A stretch of 64,000 bases of DNA from Leptotrichia sp. oral taxon 223 (lineage in GTDB: Bacteria > Fusobacteriota > Fusobacteriia > Fusobacteriales > Leptotrichiaceae). The stretch spans positions 1,302,001 through 1,366,000 of the forward strand of contig NZ_JABXYU010000001.1 in assembly GCF_013394795.1 (NCBI RefSeq), given 5' to 3'. Shown piece by piece: positions 1-7,673 of this stretch. Both the position numbers and the translations under genes were made by a program. Position 1 is the stretch's first letter. Each line of letters begins with the position of its first letter. Below the pieces are notes generated by a model that was not told where the DNA came from, made no database searches, and saw only the letters and a list, made by a program, of their open reading frames with translations.

Positions 1-287
1 CAAAAAAAGTAATAGAAATGATTTCCACACAGTACGGCGTCAGCGTAACTGACATGAAGTCCAAAAAGCGCCAGAAAAAAATAGTGGAAACAAGACAGAT
101 CGCTATGTATTTGTTAAAGAACAACGATGAGCTGGATCTAAGCCTAACAGCAATAGGAGGGCTTTTTGGAGGAAAAGATCACAGCACGGTTATAAGCAGC
201 ATCAGAAAAATTGATAAGAAAACAAAGGAAGATGTTGCATTCAAAAAAGAAATTGAGGCTTTGAACAAGAAAATTTTTAGAGCTTAG
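1..287 (+). CDS. dnaA: Chromosomal replication initiator DnaA, C-terminal end (partial)
   Basis: The gene enters from the left edge; about 94 codons are visible, read in frame from base 3, ending in TAG at 285-287. This is DnaA domain IV, the helix-turn-helix that binds DnaA boxes. The visible part has the family signature GGKDHSTV preceded by PRQ-like 'TRQIAMYL'. The Met at base 18 is internal, not a start. The gene is followed directly by a DnaA-box-rich region, the usual arrangement at a bacterial origin. Domains I-III lie outside the window. Identification is secure. Confidence 0.97.
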   Translation, partial: KKVIEMISTQYGVSVTDMKSKKRQKKIVETRQIAMYLLKNNDELDLSLTAIGGLFGGKDHSTVISSIRKIDKKTKEDVAFKKEIEALNKKIFRA

Positions 288-944
288 AAAATTGTGGAAA
301 ATGTGGAAAGAATGTTGAAAATTTTGTGGAAAATAATAATAATATTTAAAAAATTATCCACAGTGGAAAAAGTTTTCTACATAAATAATTTCGATAAAAA
401 AGTTTTAATAAAATAATTAAATTTCATTTAATAAAATAAATTAGAAAATATCGATGTGGGAAAATAAAAATTAATTTCCACTATATGTTGAAAATTTCTC
501 CACAAAAATTGTGGAAAAAAATAAGTAAAAATATTATGTTAAAACAAAGTTTGTGGAAAAATAAAATTTTACTGTGTAAAACTAAAATCATAATATCCAT
601 AAATATAAACAAAATTTTCCACATTTGTTGATAACTCAAAAATATTTAATTTTAAATTAAAGAATAACTGTGATAAAATAATAAAAATAAAAACATATAA
701 ATTTTCTCCACATAAGTAAAAATTAACTCCACAATTTAATGTGGAAAAGAATTTACAAAAGAAATTACTAAAAATAAGAACATATTGTAATTGTGGAAAA
801 GATGTGGAAATATTTGTGGGAAAAGTTTTCCACGGATAAATGGAATTTTCCACAGGGAAATTAATGATTAGTTTGGTTAATGATTGAGTGGAGTAACAGT
901 GGGAATTTACAAAAAATATGAAAATAAATTATGGAGGGAGATTA
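288..944. other. Putative replication origin (oriC) with clustered DnaA boxes
   Basis: This 657-bp gene-free region is extremely AT-rich. A perfect box TTATCCACA lies at 354-362. The variant TGTGGAAAA occurs at 293-301, 325-333, 510-518, 552-560, 740-748 and 792-800, and its reverse complement TTTTCCACA at 615-623 and 846-854. Further near matches lie at 302-310, 455-464, 803-811 and 815-824. Such clustering next to dnaA is the classical oriC signature. The AT-rich stretches (for example 334-350 and 370-450) are candidate unwinding elements. No real gene is seen here; the minus-strand reading frame at 569-853 is a by-product of the repeats. Confidence 0.85.
354..362 (+). promoter_or_regulatory. 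Perfect consensus DnaA box
   Basis: TTATCCACA matches the bacterial DnaA box consensus exactly. It is the only perfect copy in the cluster; the others are mostly the TTTTCCACA variant. Confidence 0.85.
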
Positions 945-1181
945 ATGAAAAATATAGATAATGAAATTGAAGAAGTTATGATAAATACAGAATTTATAAA
1001 ATTGGATCAGCTTTTGAAGTGGGCAAATTTTACAGGTTCTGGAGTGGAAGCGAAAATGTTTATTTTGAATGGAGAAGTGAAAGTGAATGATGCTGTGGAA
1101 ACTAGACGTGGGAAAAAAATTTATGATGGAGATGTTGTGGAGTTTGCTGGAGAAAAAGTTCTTGTAAGGGCAAAACATTAA
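945..1181 (+). CDS. yaaA: S4-domain RNA-binding protein, YaaA-like
   Basis: A 78-residue protein consisting of little more than one S4 RNA-binding domain (roughly residues 12-75), with the typical pattern LDQLLKWA...G..A...I..G.V.VN...ETRRGKKIYDGD.V. The start at 945 is chosen because GGAGGG lies at 933-938 with normal spacing; the in-frame ATG at 918 has no such site. Members of this family sit between dnaN and recF in many bacteria, and that position near recF supports the assignment. The exact role is not established; rRNA or ribosome-assembly binding is likely. Confidence 0.85.
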   Translation: MKNIDNEIEEVMINTEFIKLDQLLKWANFTGSGVEAKMFILNGEVKVNDAVETRRGKKIYDGDVVEFAGEKVLVRAKH

Positions 1182-1253
1182 ATAGTTTGCTGATTTAATG
1201 AAAAGATAAATAATAGTGAAAGCAGGCTGTAGAGAATTTAAGGGGAGATTGTT

Positions 1254-1656
1254 ATGAAAAAAGGTATAGGAATTGGAATAGAAGATTTTAGTGAAGTAAT
1301 AAAAGAGAATTGTTACTACATTGACAAAACAAAATGGATAGTAGGACCTTTATCATGGATTAGTCTTAGGAATGGTGTTTTATCTGGATAATCATTATTA
1401 TGTAAAATCTAATGAAGAAAGTGGTCTTGGAAGGTATGATGTTGTAATTGAGCCAAAGAATAAGAACAATAGGGGGTTTATTCTGGAGTTTAAAGTTGTG
1501 AAAAATGAAGATGATTTGGAGAAAGTCTCGGAAGAGGCGATAGAGCAGATAATGGAGAAGAAGTATGATGTTGGGTTAAAAGATAGAGGTGTTAAGGATG
1601 TTACTTTTGTTGGGGTTGCTTTTTGTGGGAAAATAGTTAAAGTTACTTACAGATAA
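1254..1656 (+). pseudogene. Remnant of an AAA-ATPase/PD-(D/E)XK family gene with a large internal deletion
   Basis: The first 29 codons from ATG 1254 (GIGIEDFSEVIKENCYYIDKT) look like the N-terminus of the AAA-ATPase-like family (PF09820). The reading frame then runs into TAA at 1389-1391. In another frame, 1372-1656 encodes what looks like the C-terminal PD-(D/E)XK-type domain of the same family (GLGRYDVVIEPK...RGFILEFKVVK). Intact members are several hundred residues long, so the whole ATPase core is missing and the two ends are joined out of frame near 1345-1375. AGGGGAGA precedes the old start. These genes are often multicopy and accessory. A functional short product from 1372 is unlikely but not excluded. 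Confidence 0.75.
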
Positions 1657-1871
1657 TCAGTATAACTATATTTTATCAAATATTTCTTGTGGATTTATTA
1701 ATTAATATCTTTTCTATAAATTTTTATTACAATATAATCTATTAAAAAAATTTTTTAGCAAAATTTCGTTAAAAGGATATAAAATAAGAAAAAATTAAAA
1801 TATTTAAAAACATAGATAAATTTAAAATTGTAAAGAATTATTATAGAGATTAGAAAGGGAAAGAAATAGCG

Positions 1872-2960
1872 ATGTATTTGGATCAGATTAGTTTTAATAA
1901 CTTTCGGTGCCTTGTGGATGGGAAGTTGAAGTTTGATAGGTATTTTAATTTAATATACGGAAAGAATGGACAGGGGAAGACATCGCTTATTGAGGCTGTC
2001 CATTTTTTGGCTACGGGAAAAAGTTTTAGGACTAAGAAGGTTAAGGAGATTCGCAAGTATAACTTGAACAGGCTGATTGTGTTTGGGAAGTACAGACATA
2101 AGGATTTGTCGGAAAATGTTATTGCTATTGATGTGAATGAGGATAAGAAGGACTTTTATATTGACAGGGAAAAAAATAAATATATAAATTATGTCGGGTT
2201 ACTTAACATTATTTCATTTATTCCTGAGGATATTGAGCTGATTATTGGGAATCCTGGGGTTAGAAGAAACTTTTTTAATTATGAGATTTCGCAGGCAAAA
2301 AAGGAGTATTTGCAGTCGATTGTGAATTTTGAGAAAATATTGAAGGTGCGGAACAAGCTTATAAAGGAAAAAAAGACTGGCGAGGAAATTTATAAGATCT
2401 ATAATGAAAAATTTATAGAGGAGGGACTAAATATTGTTTTAAATCGGCAGGAATTTATAAAAAAAATATCAATTTTATTAAACTTGAATTATCGTAAATT
2501 ATTTGATGAAAATTCGGAGCTGAAATTAAAATACGACTGTTTTCTTGGGGATGTGGAAAAGAAAACTAGGGAAGAGTTGAAGGAAAAATTTGAAATGTTG
2601 TGCAAAAGGAAAAGTGAGAGGGAAAAATTTCTTGGATACAGCCTGCTTGGCCCTCAAAAAGATGATTTTATCTTTGAGCTGAATGGAAAAAATGCAAAGG
2701 CGTATTCTTCGCAAGGGGAGAAAAAATCTATAATATTTTCGCTAAAAATTTCAGAAATTGATATTTTAATAAAAGAAAAAAAGGAGTATCCGATATTTAT
2801 AATGGACGATATTGCTTCATATTTTGATGAAGTGAGAAAAAAAAGCATTTTAAGTTATTTTATAAATAAAAAAATCCAATGTTTTATAACTTCGACAGAG
2901 GATTTGGGAATAGAGGGGAAAAAATTTATTGTGGAAAAGGGGAAAATAATTAATGAATAA
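1872..2960 (+). CDS. recF: DNA replication and repair protein RecF
   Basis: A 362-residue SMC-like ATPase that loads RecA at gapped DNA through the RecFOR pathway. The Walker A motif GKNGQGKT is at residues 30-37. Near the C-terminus are the GPQKDDF segment, an SQGEKKS signature and the Walker B-like FIMDDIASYFD. The length matches the family (about 360). It starts at ATG 1872 behind GAAAGGGAAAG. The next gene begins only 14 bp after the stop, so they are probably co-transcribed. Its location beside dnaA and the S4 gene is the usual one, although dnaN is absent here. Confidence 0.96.
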   Translation: MYLDQISFNNFRCLVDGKLKFDRYFNLIYGKNGQGKTSLIEAVHFLATGKSFRTKKVKEIRKYNLNRLIVFGKYRHKDLSENVIAIDVNEDKKDFYIDREKNKYINYVGLLNIISFIPEDIELIIGNPGVRRNFFNYEISQAKKEYLQSIVNFEKILKVRNKLIKEKKTGEEIYKIYNEKFIEEGLNIVLNRQEFIKKISILLNLNYRKLFDENSELKLKYDCFLGDVEKKTREELKEKFEMLCKRKSEREKFLGYSLLGPQKDDFIFELNGKNAKAYSSQGEKKSIIFSLKISEIDILIKEKKEYPIFIMDDIASYFDEVRKKSILSYFINKKIQCFITSTEDLGIEGKKFIVEKGKIINE

Positions 2961-2974
2961 AAAGGGGTTGAAAA

Positions 2975-4018
2975 ATGGAAGGAATTAAGGATTTAAAGAA
3001 TTTGGCGCTGGAAGCAATTGAGAAAAAAAGTTCTCTTTTGAAAAATGAAAAATATATTTTGTGGAAAATCAAGAAGAACTGGAAGCAGATTATAAATGGC
3101 CCTATTGGCGAAAAAACATATCCAAAGAGCCTATTTAACGGAAATCTGGCTGTAGTGATTAATGATGGAATTATTTATCATACGACGATAATGTATGCGG
3201 AAAATATAAAGGATAAAATAAATACATTTTTAAATGGGAAATTTTTGGAAAGCATTGAATTTGTGAAGGTAAATTACAAAATAAAGCGTGATTTGCTGGA
3301 TGAGCTTATTGAAAATGAGGAGAAAAGAGGGACAATTCGGGCTGGGGAAATCCCTAGAGGGAATGTTGTGGAAAAAAGTGAAAATGCTGGTTCAGAAAAT
3401 AAAATTACAGAAAAAGTGAAAGATATTGTGCTTTCTGCACAAGAAATTAAAGAAATTCACGAGAATATTGATAAAATTGATAAAAAGTATGAAGATATTG
3501 CCAGAAGGCTGGAAAAAATTGCGATAAATCTGAAAAAAAGGGAAAAGTATCTAAAAAATAATGGATATATTGAATGTGAAAACTGTAAACTTTTATTTTT
3601 ACAGGAAAATAAGGAGAAAGTGTGCTTTGAATGCAGAATGAATGAGAAAAATCGAAAATTTCAAAAAATGGCGGATCTGATAAGAAATAAGCCGTATATA
3701 TCTGAAAAACAGGCAGTCAGAATAACAAATACTGATAAAGCCACATATTACAAGGCACGGGATATATTGGCACAGCAGACTTACAATGATATGCTTTATT
3801 ACTGCCTTGAAAAAAACAGGGAAATTTCTTTAAGTGAAGATTATGAGTTTGAAATTCGGAGTGAATCTAGGGAAGATGTTGAAAAATTTATAAAAAATTA
3901 TGTGGATTATAAAATTGGGAGCGACAATGAGGAAGTTTTTAAGGTTGAGAGAAAGTGGGCTTTGAGAAGGTTAAGAAAGGATATGAAATTTAGGCTTGAA
4001 AATAATAGGAGATATTAA
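2975..4018 (+). CDS. DciA-like (DUF721) protein with a zinc ribbon
   Basis: A 347-residue protein. Residues about 30-104 fit the DUF721/DciA fold: a WKQIING...S.F.G.L.V.I....Y.......I...IN..L pattern. DciA proteins load or assist the replicative helicase DnaB in bacteria lacking DnaC/DnaI. A charged, probably coiled-coil stretch follows (about 150-195), then a zinc ribbon C201-x2-C204-x12-C217-x2-C220 and an unrecognised C-terminal region of about 125 residues. Typical DciA proteins are shorter and often lack a zinc ribbon. Close linkage to recF and oriC fits a replication role. The DciA call rests on motif recognition by eye. Confidence 0.7.
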   Translation: MEGIKDLKNLALEAIEKKSSLLKNEKYILWKIKKNWKQIINGPIGEKTYPKSLFNGNLAVVINDGIIYHTTIMYAENIKDKINTFLNGKFLESIEFVKVNYKIKRDLLDELIENEEKRGTIRAGEIPRGNVVEKSENAGSENKITEKVKDIVLSAQEIKEIHENIDKIDKKYEDIARRLEKIAINLKKREKYLKNNGYIECENCKLLFLQENKEKVCFECRMNEKNRKFQKMADLIRNKPYISEKQAVRITNTDKATYYKARDILAQQTYNDMLYYCLEKNREISLSEDYEFEIRSESREDVEKFIKNYVDYKIGSDNEEVFKVERKWALRRLRKDMKFRLENNRRY

Positions 4019-4128
4019 TTTTTGTTTTGTCATTTCAGTTAAAAAATTACAATAATTTCTAAAAATATGTTAAAATAATATATCTTAACTATTTAATTTT
4101 AAAAATTTGAAAGAGGATAAAAAAGGAA

Positions 4129-4920
4129 ATGAAGAAAATATTTTTAATGATTGGAATGCTCTTGGGAATTAATGGATTTTCAGATAAGAATATTAATAAA
4201 AATAATGTTAAGATAAAGCAGTCTGTAATAGCAACTACGTACACTTATCCAGATGGGAAAAACCCATTTTGGAATGACATTTTGACGCTTGGGAAAGATA
4301 AGGTTCCTTATGTGTTGATAAATCCGAATAATGGAGCAGGGAAAAAGATTGAAATGAACTATGCGGCTCAGATTAAGAAAAATAAGGAGGCTGGGATTAA
4401 AAATATTGCCTATATTCCGACAACTTATCAGAAGAGAAATATTAAGAAAGTAAAGGCGGAAGTTGACAGATATTTTGAATTTTATGGCAAGGATAATATA
4501 AATGGGTTCTTTTTTGATGAAATTGCTTCAAGCACTCCTCAGCAGGTAAGCTACATGAAGGAAATTTTTGATTATGTAAAAAGCAAGTCAAAAAATAATC
4601 TTGTAATTGCCAATCCTGGAGCACCGATTACAGATGCAATTTCGCCGTATGCGGATATTTTTGTGACAAGTGAGGTAAGCGCAAATACGTATATTAACAA
4701 GTTTGAAAAGCCGCATTCTAATTTTGAAAATAATCAGTCAAATGCAAAACATATCTGGCATATTGTACATAGTGCCACTCCTAAGGAATATGCTGAGATT
4801 GTAAGGCTGTCAAGAGAAAGAAATGCGGGATGGCTGATGATAACGGATGATGTTATGCCGAATCCGTATGACAGGAAGCCGTCTAAATTTATAGAAATGG
4901 TAAATATGATTAATAATTAA
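4129..4920 (+). CDS. Secreted spherulin-4-like glycoside hydrolase (GH135-type)
   Basis: A 263-residue exported protein with an N-terminal signal peptide (about residues 1-18, MKKIFLMIGMLLGING). The mature part resembles the spherulation-specific family 4 (PF12138): an early VPYVLINPNNGAG segment, GIKNIAYIPTTY, INGFFFDEIA with acidic residues where the family active site lies, and NLVIANPG. Characterised relatives (Sph3, GH135) cleave galactosaminogalactan, and bacterial members are presumed polysaccharide hydrolases acting outside the inner membrane. AAAGGA precedes the ATG. It sits alone between the recF-dciA pair and a TPR gene. The substrate here is unknown. Confidence 0.75.
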   Translation: MKKIFLMIGMLLGINGFSDKNINKNNVKIKQSVIATTYTYPDGKNPFWNDILTLGKDKVPYVLINPNNGAGKKIEMNYAAQIKKNKEAGIKNIAYIPTTYQKRNIKKVKAEVDRYFEFYGKDNINGFFFDEIASSTPQQVSYMKEIFDYVKSKSKNNLVIANPGAPITDAISPYADIFVTSEVSANTYINKFEKPHSNFENNQSNAKHIWHIVHSATPKEYAEIVRLSRERNAGWLMITDDVMPNPYDRKPSKFIEMVNMINN

Positions 4921-4998
4921 TTTTATATTATTCAAATCTTAAAGTTATCTGGTTTTTATCGGTTGATTGAAAAATATATAAATATAAATGGAGAAAAA

Positions 4999-6036
4999 AT
5001 GTATATAGAAGAATTATTAAAAGAAGCGGATAAATCAATGGAAAATTACAAGTATGAAGATGCGCTTGTATATTTGAAGTCGGTACTTGAAATTGACGAG
5101 AATAACTATTCGGCACTGATGGCACTTTCCAAACTTTATTCAGACTTTGGAATGTTTGAACAGGCGAAGGAATATGCGGAAAAATTGCAGAAAAAGTATC
5201 CTGATAGCAGGGATACGCTTTTTACGTTGGGATTTGTTTATCAGTCACTCGGAAGACTGAAAAAGGCGATTTCGCTTTATAAAAAATTTCTGGAAATAGA
5301 AAAAAATTATTTTGTGTATCTGAATATGGGAATGTCCTATGCTTTGTTAAAGTATTATAGAAAGGCGATAGAAAACATTGACAAGGCGATAGAAATGGAG
5401 CCTGAAAGCTCAGAAGCGTATGTGGAAAAAGGCGACTGCCTTACAATGATGGGCAAATATGATGAGGCAATTTGTGAATATACAAGACTTTTAAATGCAA
5501 AATTTAACGAGGTGGAGGAATTTTCACTTTACGCACGGATGGGCGACACAATGGCTTATTCAAACAATATAAAGGGAGTTGTGAAATATTATAATATCGC
5601 CATAAATTGTGATAATGTGGAAGATTACATATTTGAGGATTATTTTGAAATATTGTTCAGGGCAGAGGAGTTTGAGGAAATAAAACTTCTGCTTTTAAAT
5701 TATGAGAATGCGACGAACGAAAATAAAGGGCTTTCTAGAATAAAAATGCTGAATTTGCAGGGAAGGTTTTTTGTGAAAACGGAAGACTATGAAAATGCAC
5801 AGAAGGTTTGCGATAAAATGATTATTTTAGAACCTGAAAATATTCGCCATTATGTGAATTTGGTATATGTGTTGGAATTACAGCATAAATATGACGAAGC
5901 ACTTGAATATGTGGCTAAAATGGCTAAATTTACAGAAGATAAGGACTTTTTGAAGGAACTGAGGAAAAGATTGAGAAAAAATAAGAGAAAATTTGAAAAG
6001 GAAAATGAAAAAAGTTTAGAAAATAAAGAAAAGTAA
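4999..6036 (+). CDS. Tetratricopeptide-repeat protein
   Basis: About 345 residues made largely of TPR helices: repeated patterns such as YEDALVYLKSVLEIDENNYSALMALSKLY, LGRLKKAISLYKKFLEIEKN, YRKAIENIDKAIEMEPESSEAYVEKGD and YDEAICEY. There is no signal peptide or membrane segment, so it is probably a cytoplasmic scaffold. The ATG at 4999 is preferred because GGAG lies just upstream (4989-4992); an in-frame TTG at 4963 has no ribosome-binding site. The C-terminus is very rich in Lys and Glu. It is followed 27 bp later by an LPS-kinase-like gene. The specific partner is unknown. Confidence 0.85.
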   Translation: MYIEELLKEADKSMENYKYEDALVYLKSVLEIDENNYSALMALSKLYSDFGMFEQAKEYAEKLQKKYPDSRDTLFTLGFVYQSLGRLKKAISLYKKFLEIEKNYFVYLNMGMSYALLKYYRKAIENIDKAIEMEPESSEAYVEKGDCLTMMGKYDEAICEYTRLLNAKFNEVEEFSLYARMGDTMAYSNNIKGVVKYYNIAINCDNVEDYIFEDYFEILFRAEEFEEIKLLLLNYENATNENKGLSRIKMLNLQGRFFVKTEDYENAQKVCDKMIILEPENIRHYVNLVYVLELQHKYDEALEYVAKMAKFTEDKDFLKELRKRLRKNKRKFEKENEKSLENKEK

Positions 6037-6063
6037 AAAATTTAGAAATTATGAGGATTTTAA

Positions 6064-6978
6064 ATGGAAGAAAAAAATTATGAAGTTAATAAAAAATATG
6101 ATGAAAAAATACTGATAAATGTACTGAAAAATTTTGATAAAACTGGGGAATATGTTGTGGAACCAGGAAGAAATGAAATAAAAAAGTTTGAAATTAATCT
6201 TGAAAATAATTTGAAAAAAGTGAGTCCAAAAAAGAAAAAACATAATAAAATTGAAAATATTGAAACAAAAAAAATGATAAATGTAAAAAAATTTAGGCAA
6301 AAGGATTTCATTACAAACTTTTTTTACAAATTTAAAGGCTCAAAAGCAAAACGTTCTTACGAATATGCCAAAAAATTGCTGGAATGCAAAATAAAAACGC
6401 CAGAACCAATTGCATATTTTGATGATTTTGTAAACGAAAACAATAAAAAGAACAGTTATTATATAAGCGAGGAATTAAAATATGATTTTACCTGCCGGGA
6501 AGTTTTCTGGCCTGAAGATATTGAGCGGGACAAGGCTGAACAGGGGGAAAATTATAAGATAAGCGAAGAAACGGAAAGAATGCTTGCAAAAGTTGAAAAA
6601 AATCGTGAAAAAATCATAAGGCAGTTTGCAAAATTTTCTTTTGACTTGCACGAAAATGGTGTGGAATTTGAGGATTATTCACCAGGAAATGTATTGATTA
6701 AGGACAAAAGCGGAAATTGCGAATTTTATCTTGTGGATTTAAATCGAATGAAATTCGGAGTGAAACTGAATTTGGACAAACGAATGAAAAATATTTCAAG
6801 AATGATGGAAGATGAAAAACTAGCCAGCATTTTTGCTAATGAATACGCAAAGTATTATAAACAGAGGGAAGAGCTGGTTTTTAGATATTTGAGATATTAT
6901 ATTAGGAAACATAAGAGATATGTGTATTTTAAGGATATTACTCGTCCAGTAAGGAATGTTTTTAAAAAGAAGAAGTAA
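6064..6978 (+). CDS. Lipopolysaccharide-kinase-like protein (Kdo/WaaP kinase fold)
   Basis: A 304-residue protein with the core of an aminoglycoside/LPS kinase-type fold. The catalytic loop reads DLHENGVEFEDYSPGNVLI (Asp and Asn in place) and the metal-binding loop YLVDLNRM. The N-terminal 90 residues are Lys-rich and variable; KAKRSYEYAKKLLECKIKTPEPIAYF matches the nucleotide-lobe region of WaaP/KdkA-type kinases that phosphorylate Kdo or heptose in the LPS core. It has no membrane segments and would act on the inner face of the inner membrane. It is not next to the LPS cluster at 27-38 kb. The substrate is inferred only from the fold. Confidence 0.7.
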   Translation: MEEKNYEVNKKYDEKILINVLKNFDKTGEYVVEPGRNEIKKFEINLENNLKKVSPKKKKHNKIENIETKKMINVKKFRQKDFITNFFYKFKGSKAKRSYEYAKKLLECKIKTPEPIAYFDDFVNENNKKNSYYISEELKYDFTCREVFWPEDIERDKAEQGENYKISEETERMLAKVEKNREKIIRQFAKFSFDLHENGVEFEDYSPGNVLIKDKSGNCEFYLVDLNRMKFGVKLNLDKRMKNISRMMEDEKLASIFANEYAKYYKQREELVFRYLRYYIRKHKRYVYFKDITRPVRNVFKKKK

Positions 6979-7004
6979 ATTTGTTTAATAATTTTAAAAT
7001 TTAT

Positions 7005-7095
7005 CTAATGCTAAACCCTGTTTAAAAATAAGAATAAATTTTTATAATAGGGTTGTTCGATAGTTAATTCATAATCATTCAACTTTTTTCTTTTT
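7005..7095. repeat. Copy of the dispersed intergenic repeat (copy 1)
   Basis: This begins AATGCTAAACCCTGTTTAAA and contains the paired arms AACCCT ... AGGGTT, then a GATAGTTAATTCATAATCATT tail. It aligns by eye to the copy at 14230-14331 over its whole length, with many substitutions. Confidence 0.5.
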
Positions 7096-7102
7096 TATTT
7101 TC

Positions 7103-7226
7103 GTAGGATTGCTCATTGCCGCAAATCCTACAACCTATGGCTAGTCTACGACATTTTTCTGAACTGACAAAAAACTCGCTATGCTCAAACAGTTTTGCCA
7201 GCACAGAAAAATGCTCCGACGGATTA
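7103..7226. repeat. Structured foldback element, GC-richer than its surroundings
   Basis: Two stem-loops in a row. The first is GTAGGATT (7103-7110) with AATCCTAC (7124-7131). The second, long one spans 7152-7213: CATTTTTCTG pairs perfectly with CAGAAAAATG, and an inner CTGACAAAAAACT/AGTTTTGCCAG stem closes a loop. The outer flanks (CTAG/GATTAG) extend the fold imperfectly. No credible protein is encoded. It lies between two partial copies of the dispersed repeat, and looks like a MITE-like or structured RNA element. Confidence 0.5.
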
Positions 7227-7228
7227 GT

Positions 7229-7268
7229 TTATACTAGGCTCTGTTTAAAAAATGAAAATTATATCTTA
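7229..7268. repeat. Partial copy of the dispersed intergenic repeat (copy 2)
   Basis: TTATACTAGGCTCTGTTTAA matches the left end of the repeat family (compare TAATGCTAAACCCTGTTTAA at about 7007 and AATACTAAACCCCGTTTAAA at about 15135). The right half is not recognisable. Confidence 0.4.
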
Positions 7269-7527
7269 AAATTACTTGAAAACATTAGGTTTATAATCCT
7301 TTATTAGAAAAATTTGTAATAAATTTGTTATTTAAATGGGGTTTATTATTAGTCAAACAATCTATTATAATTAAACTAAAATTGTCGTGATTTTTTTGGA
7401 ATGAAATTGACTGTTTGAGCTTTTTCAGACTTTTTAAATTTTGATTAGTTTAAAGAGTTGACAATAACTTTTGTTAAAAAGCGAGTTTCAATTTTATTTC
7501 AAAAAAATGCTTAGACGAGCCGGGATT

Positions 7528-7557
7528 GTAAAGGGGATGGCGACTGATCCCCTTTAC
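7528..7557. other. Perfect 10-bp stem-loop upstream of mnmG
   Basis: GTAAAGGGGA (7528-7537) pairs perfectly with TCCCCTTTAC (7548-7557) around the 10-nt loop TGGCGACTGA. No T-run follows on either strand, so it is not a normal terminator. The segment before it (7400-7527) has no gene. It could be the end of a vanished insertion sequence or a leader structure for mnmG. The rest of 6979-7673 is AT-rich with no coding potential. Confidence 0.6.
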
Positions 7558-7673
7558 GTTTAAAAAAATAAAATCATTAATATAAATATTTAGAATTAAA
7601 ATTAAATTTTTTGATAAGGTTATCAAATAAGAACAGTAAAAAAATAGATTAAATTGAAAGGAAAATTTAAAAA

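Noticed and set aside
569-853. 94-residue reading frame on - within the origin region
   Set aside because: Composed of DnaA-box repeats and AT-rich sequence; Phe/Asn/Leu-rich with no family.
7116-7307. 63-residue reading frame on +
   Set aside because: It lies inside the foldback element and a repeat copy, with no ribosome-binding site or recognisable domain.
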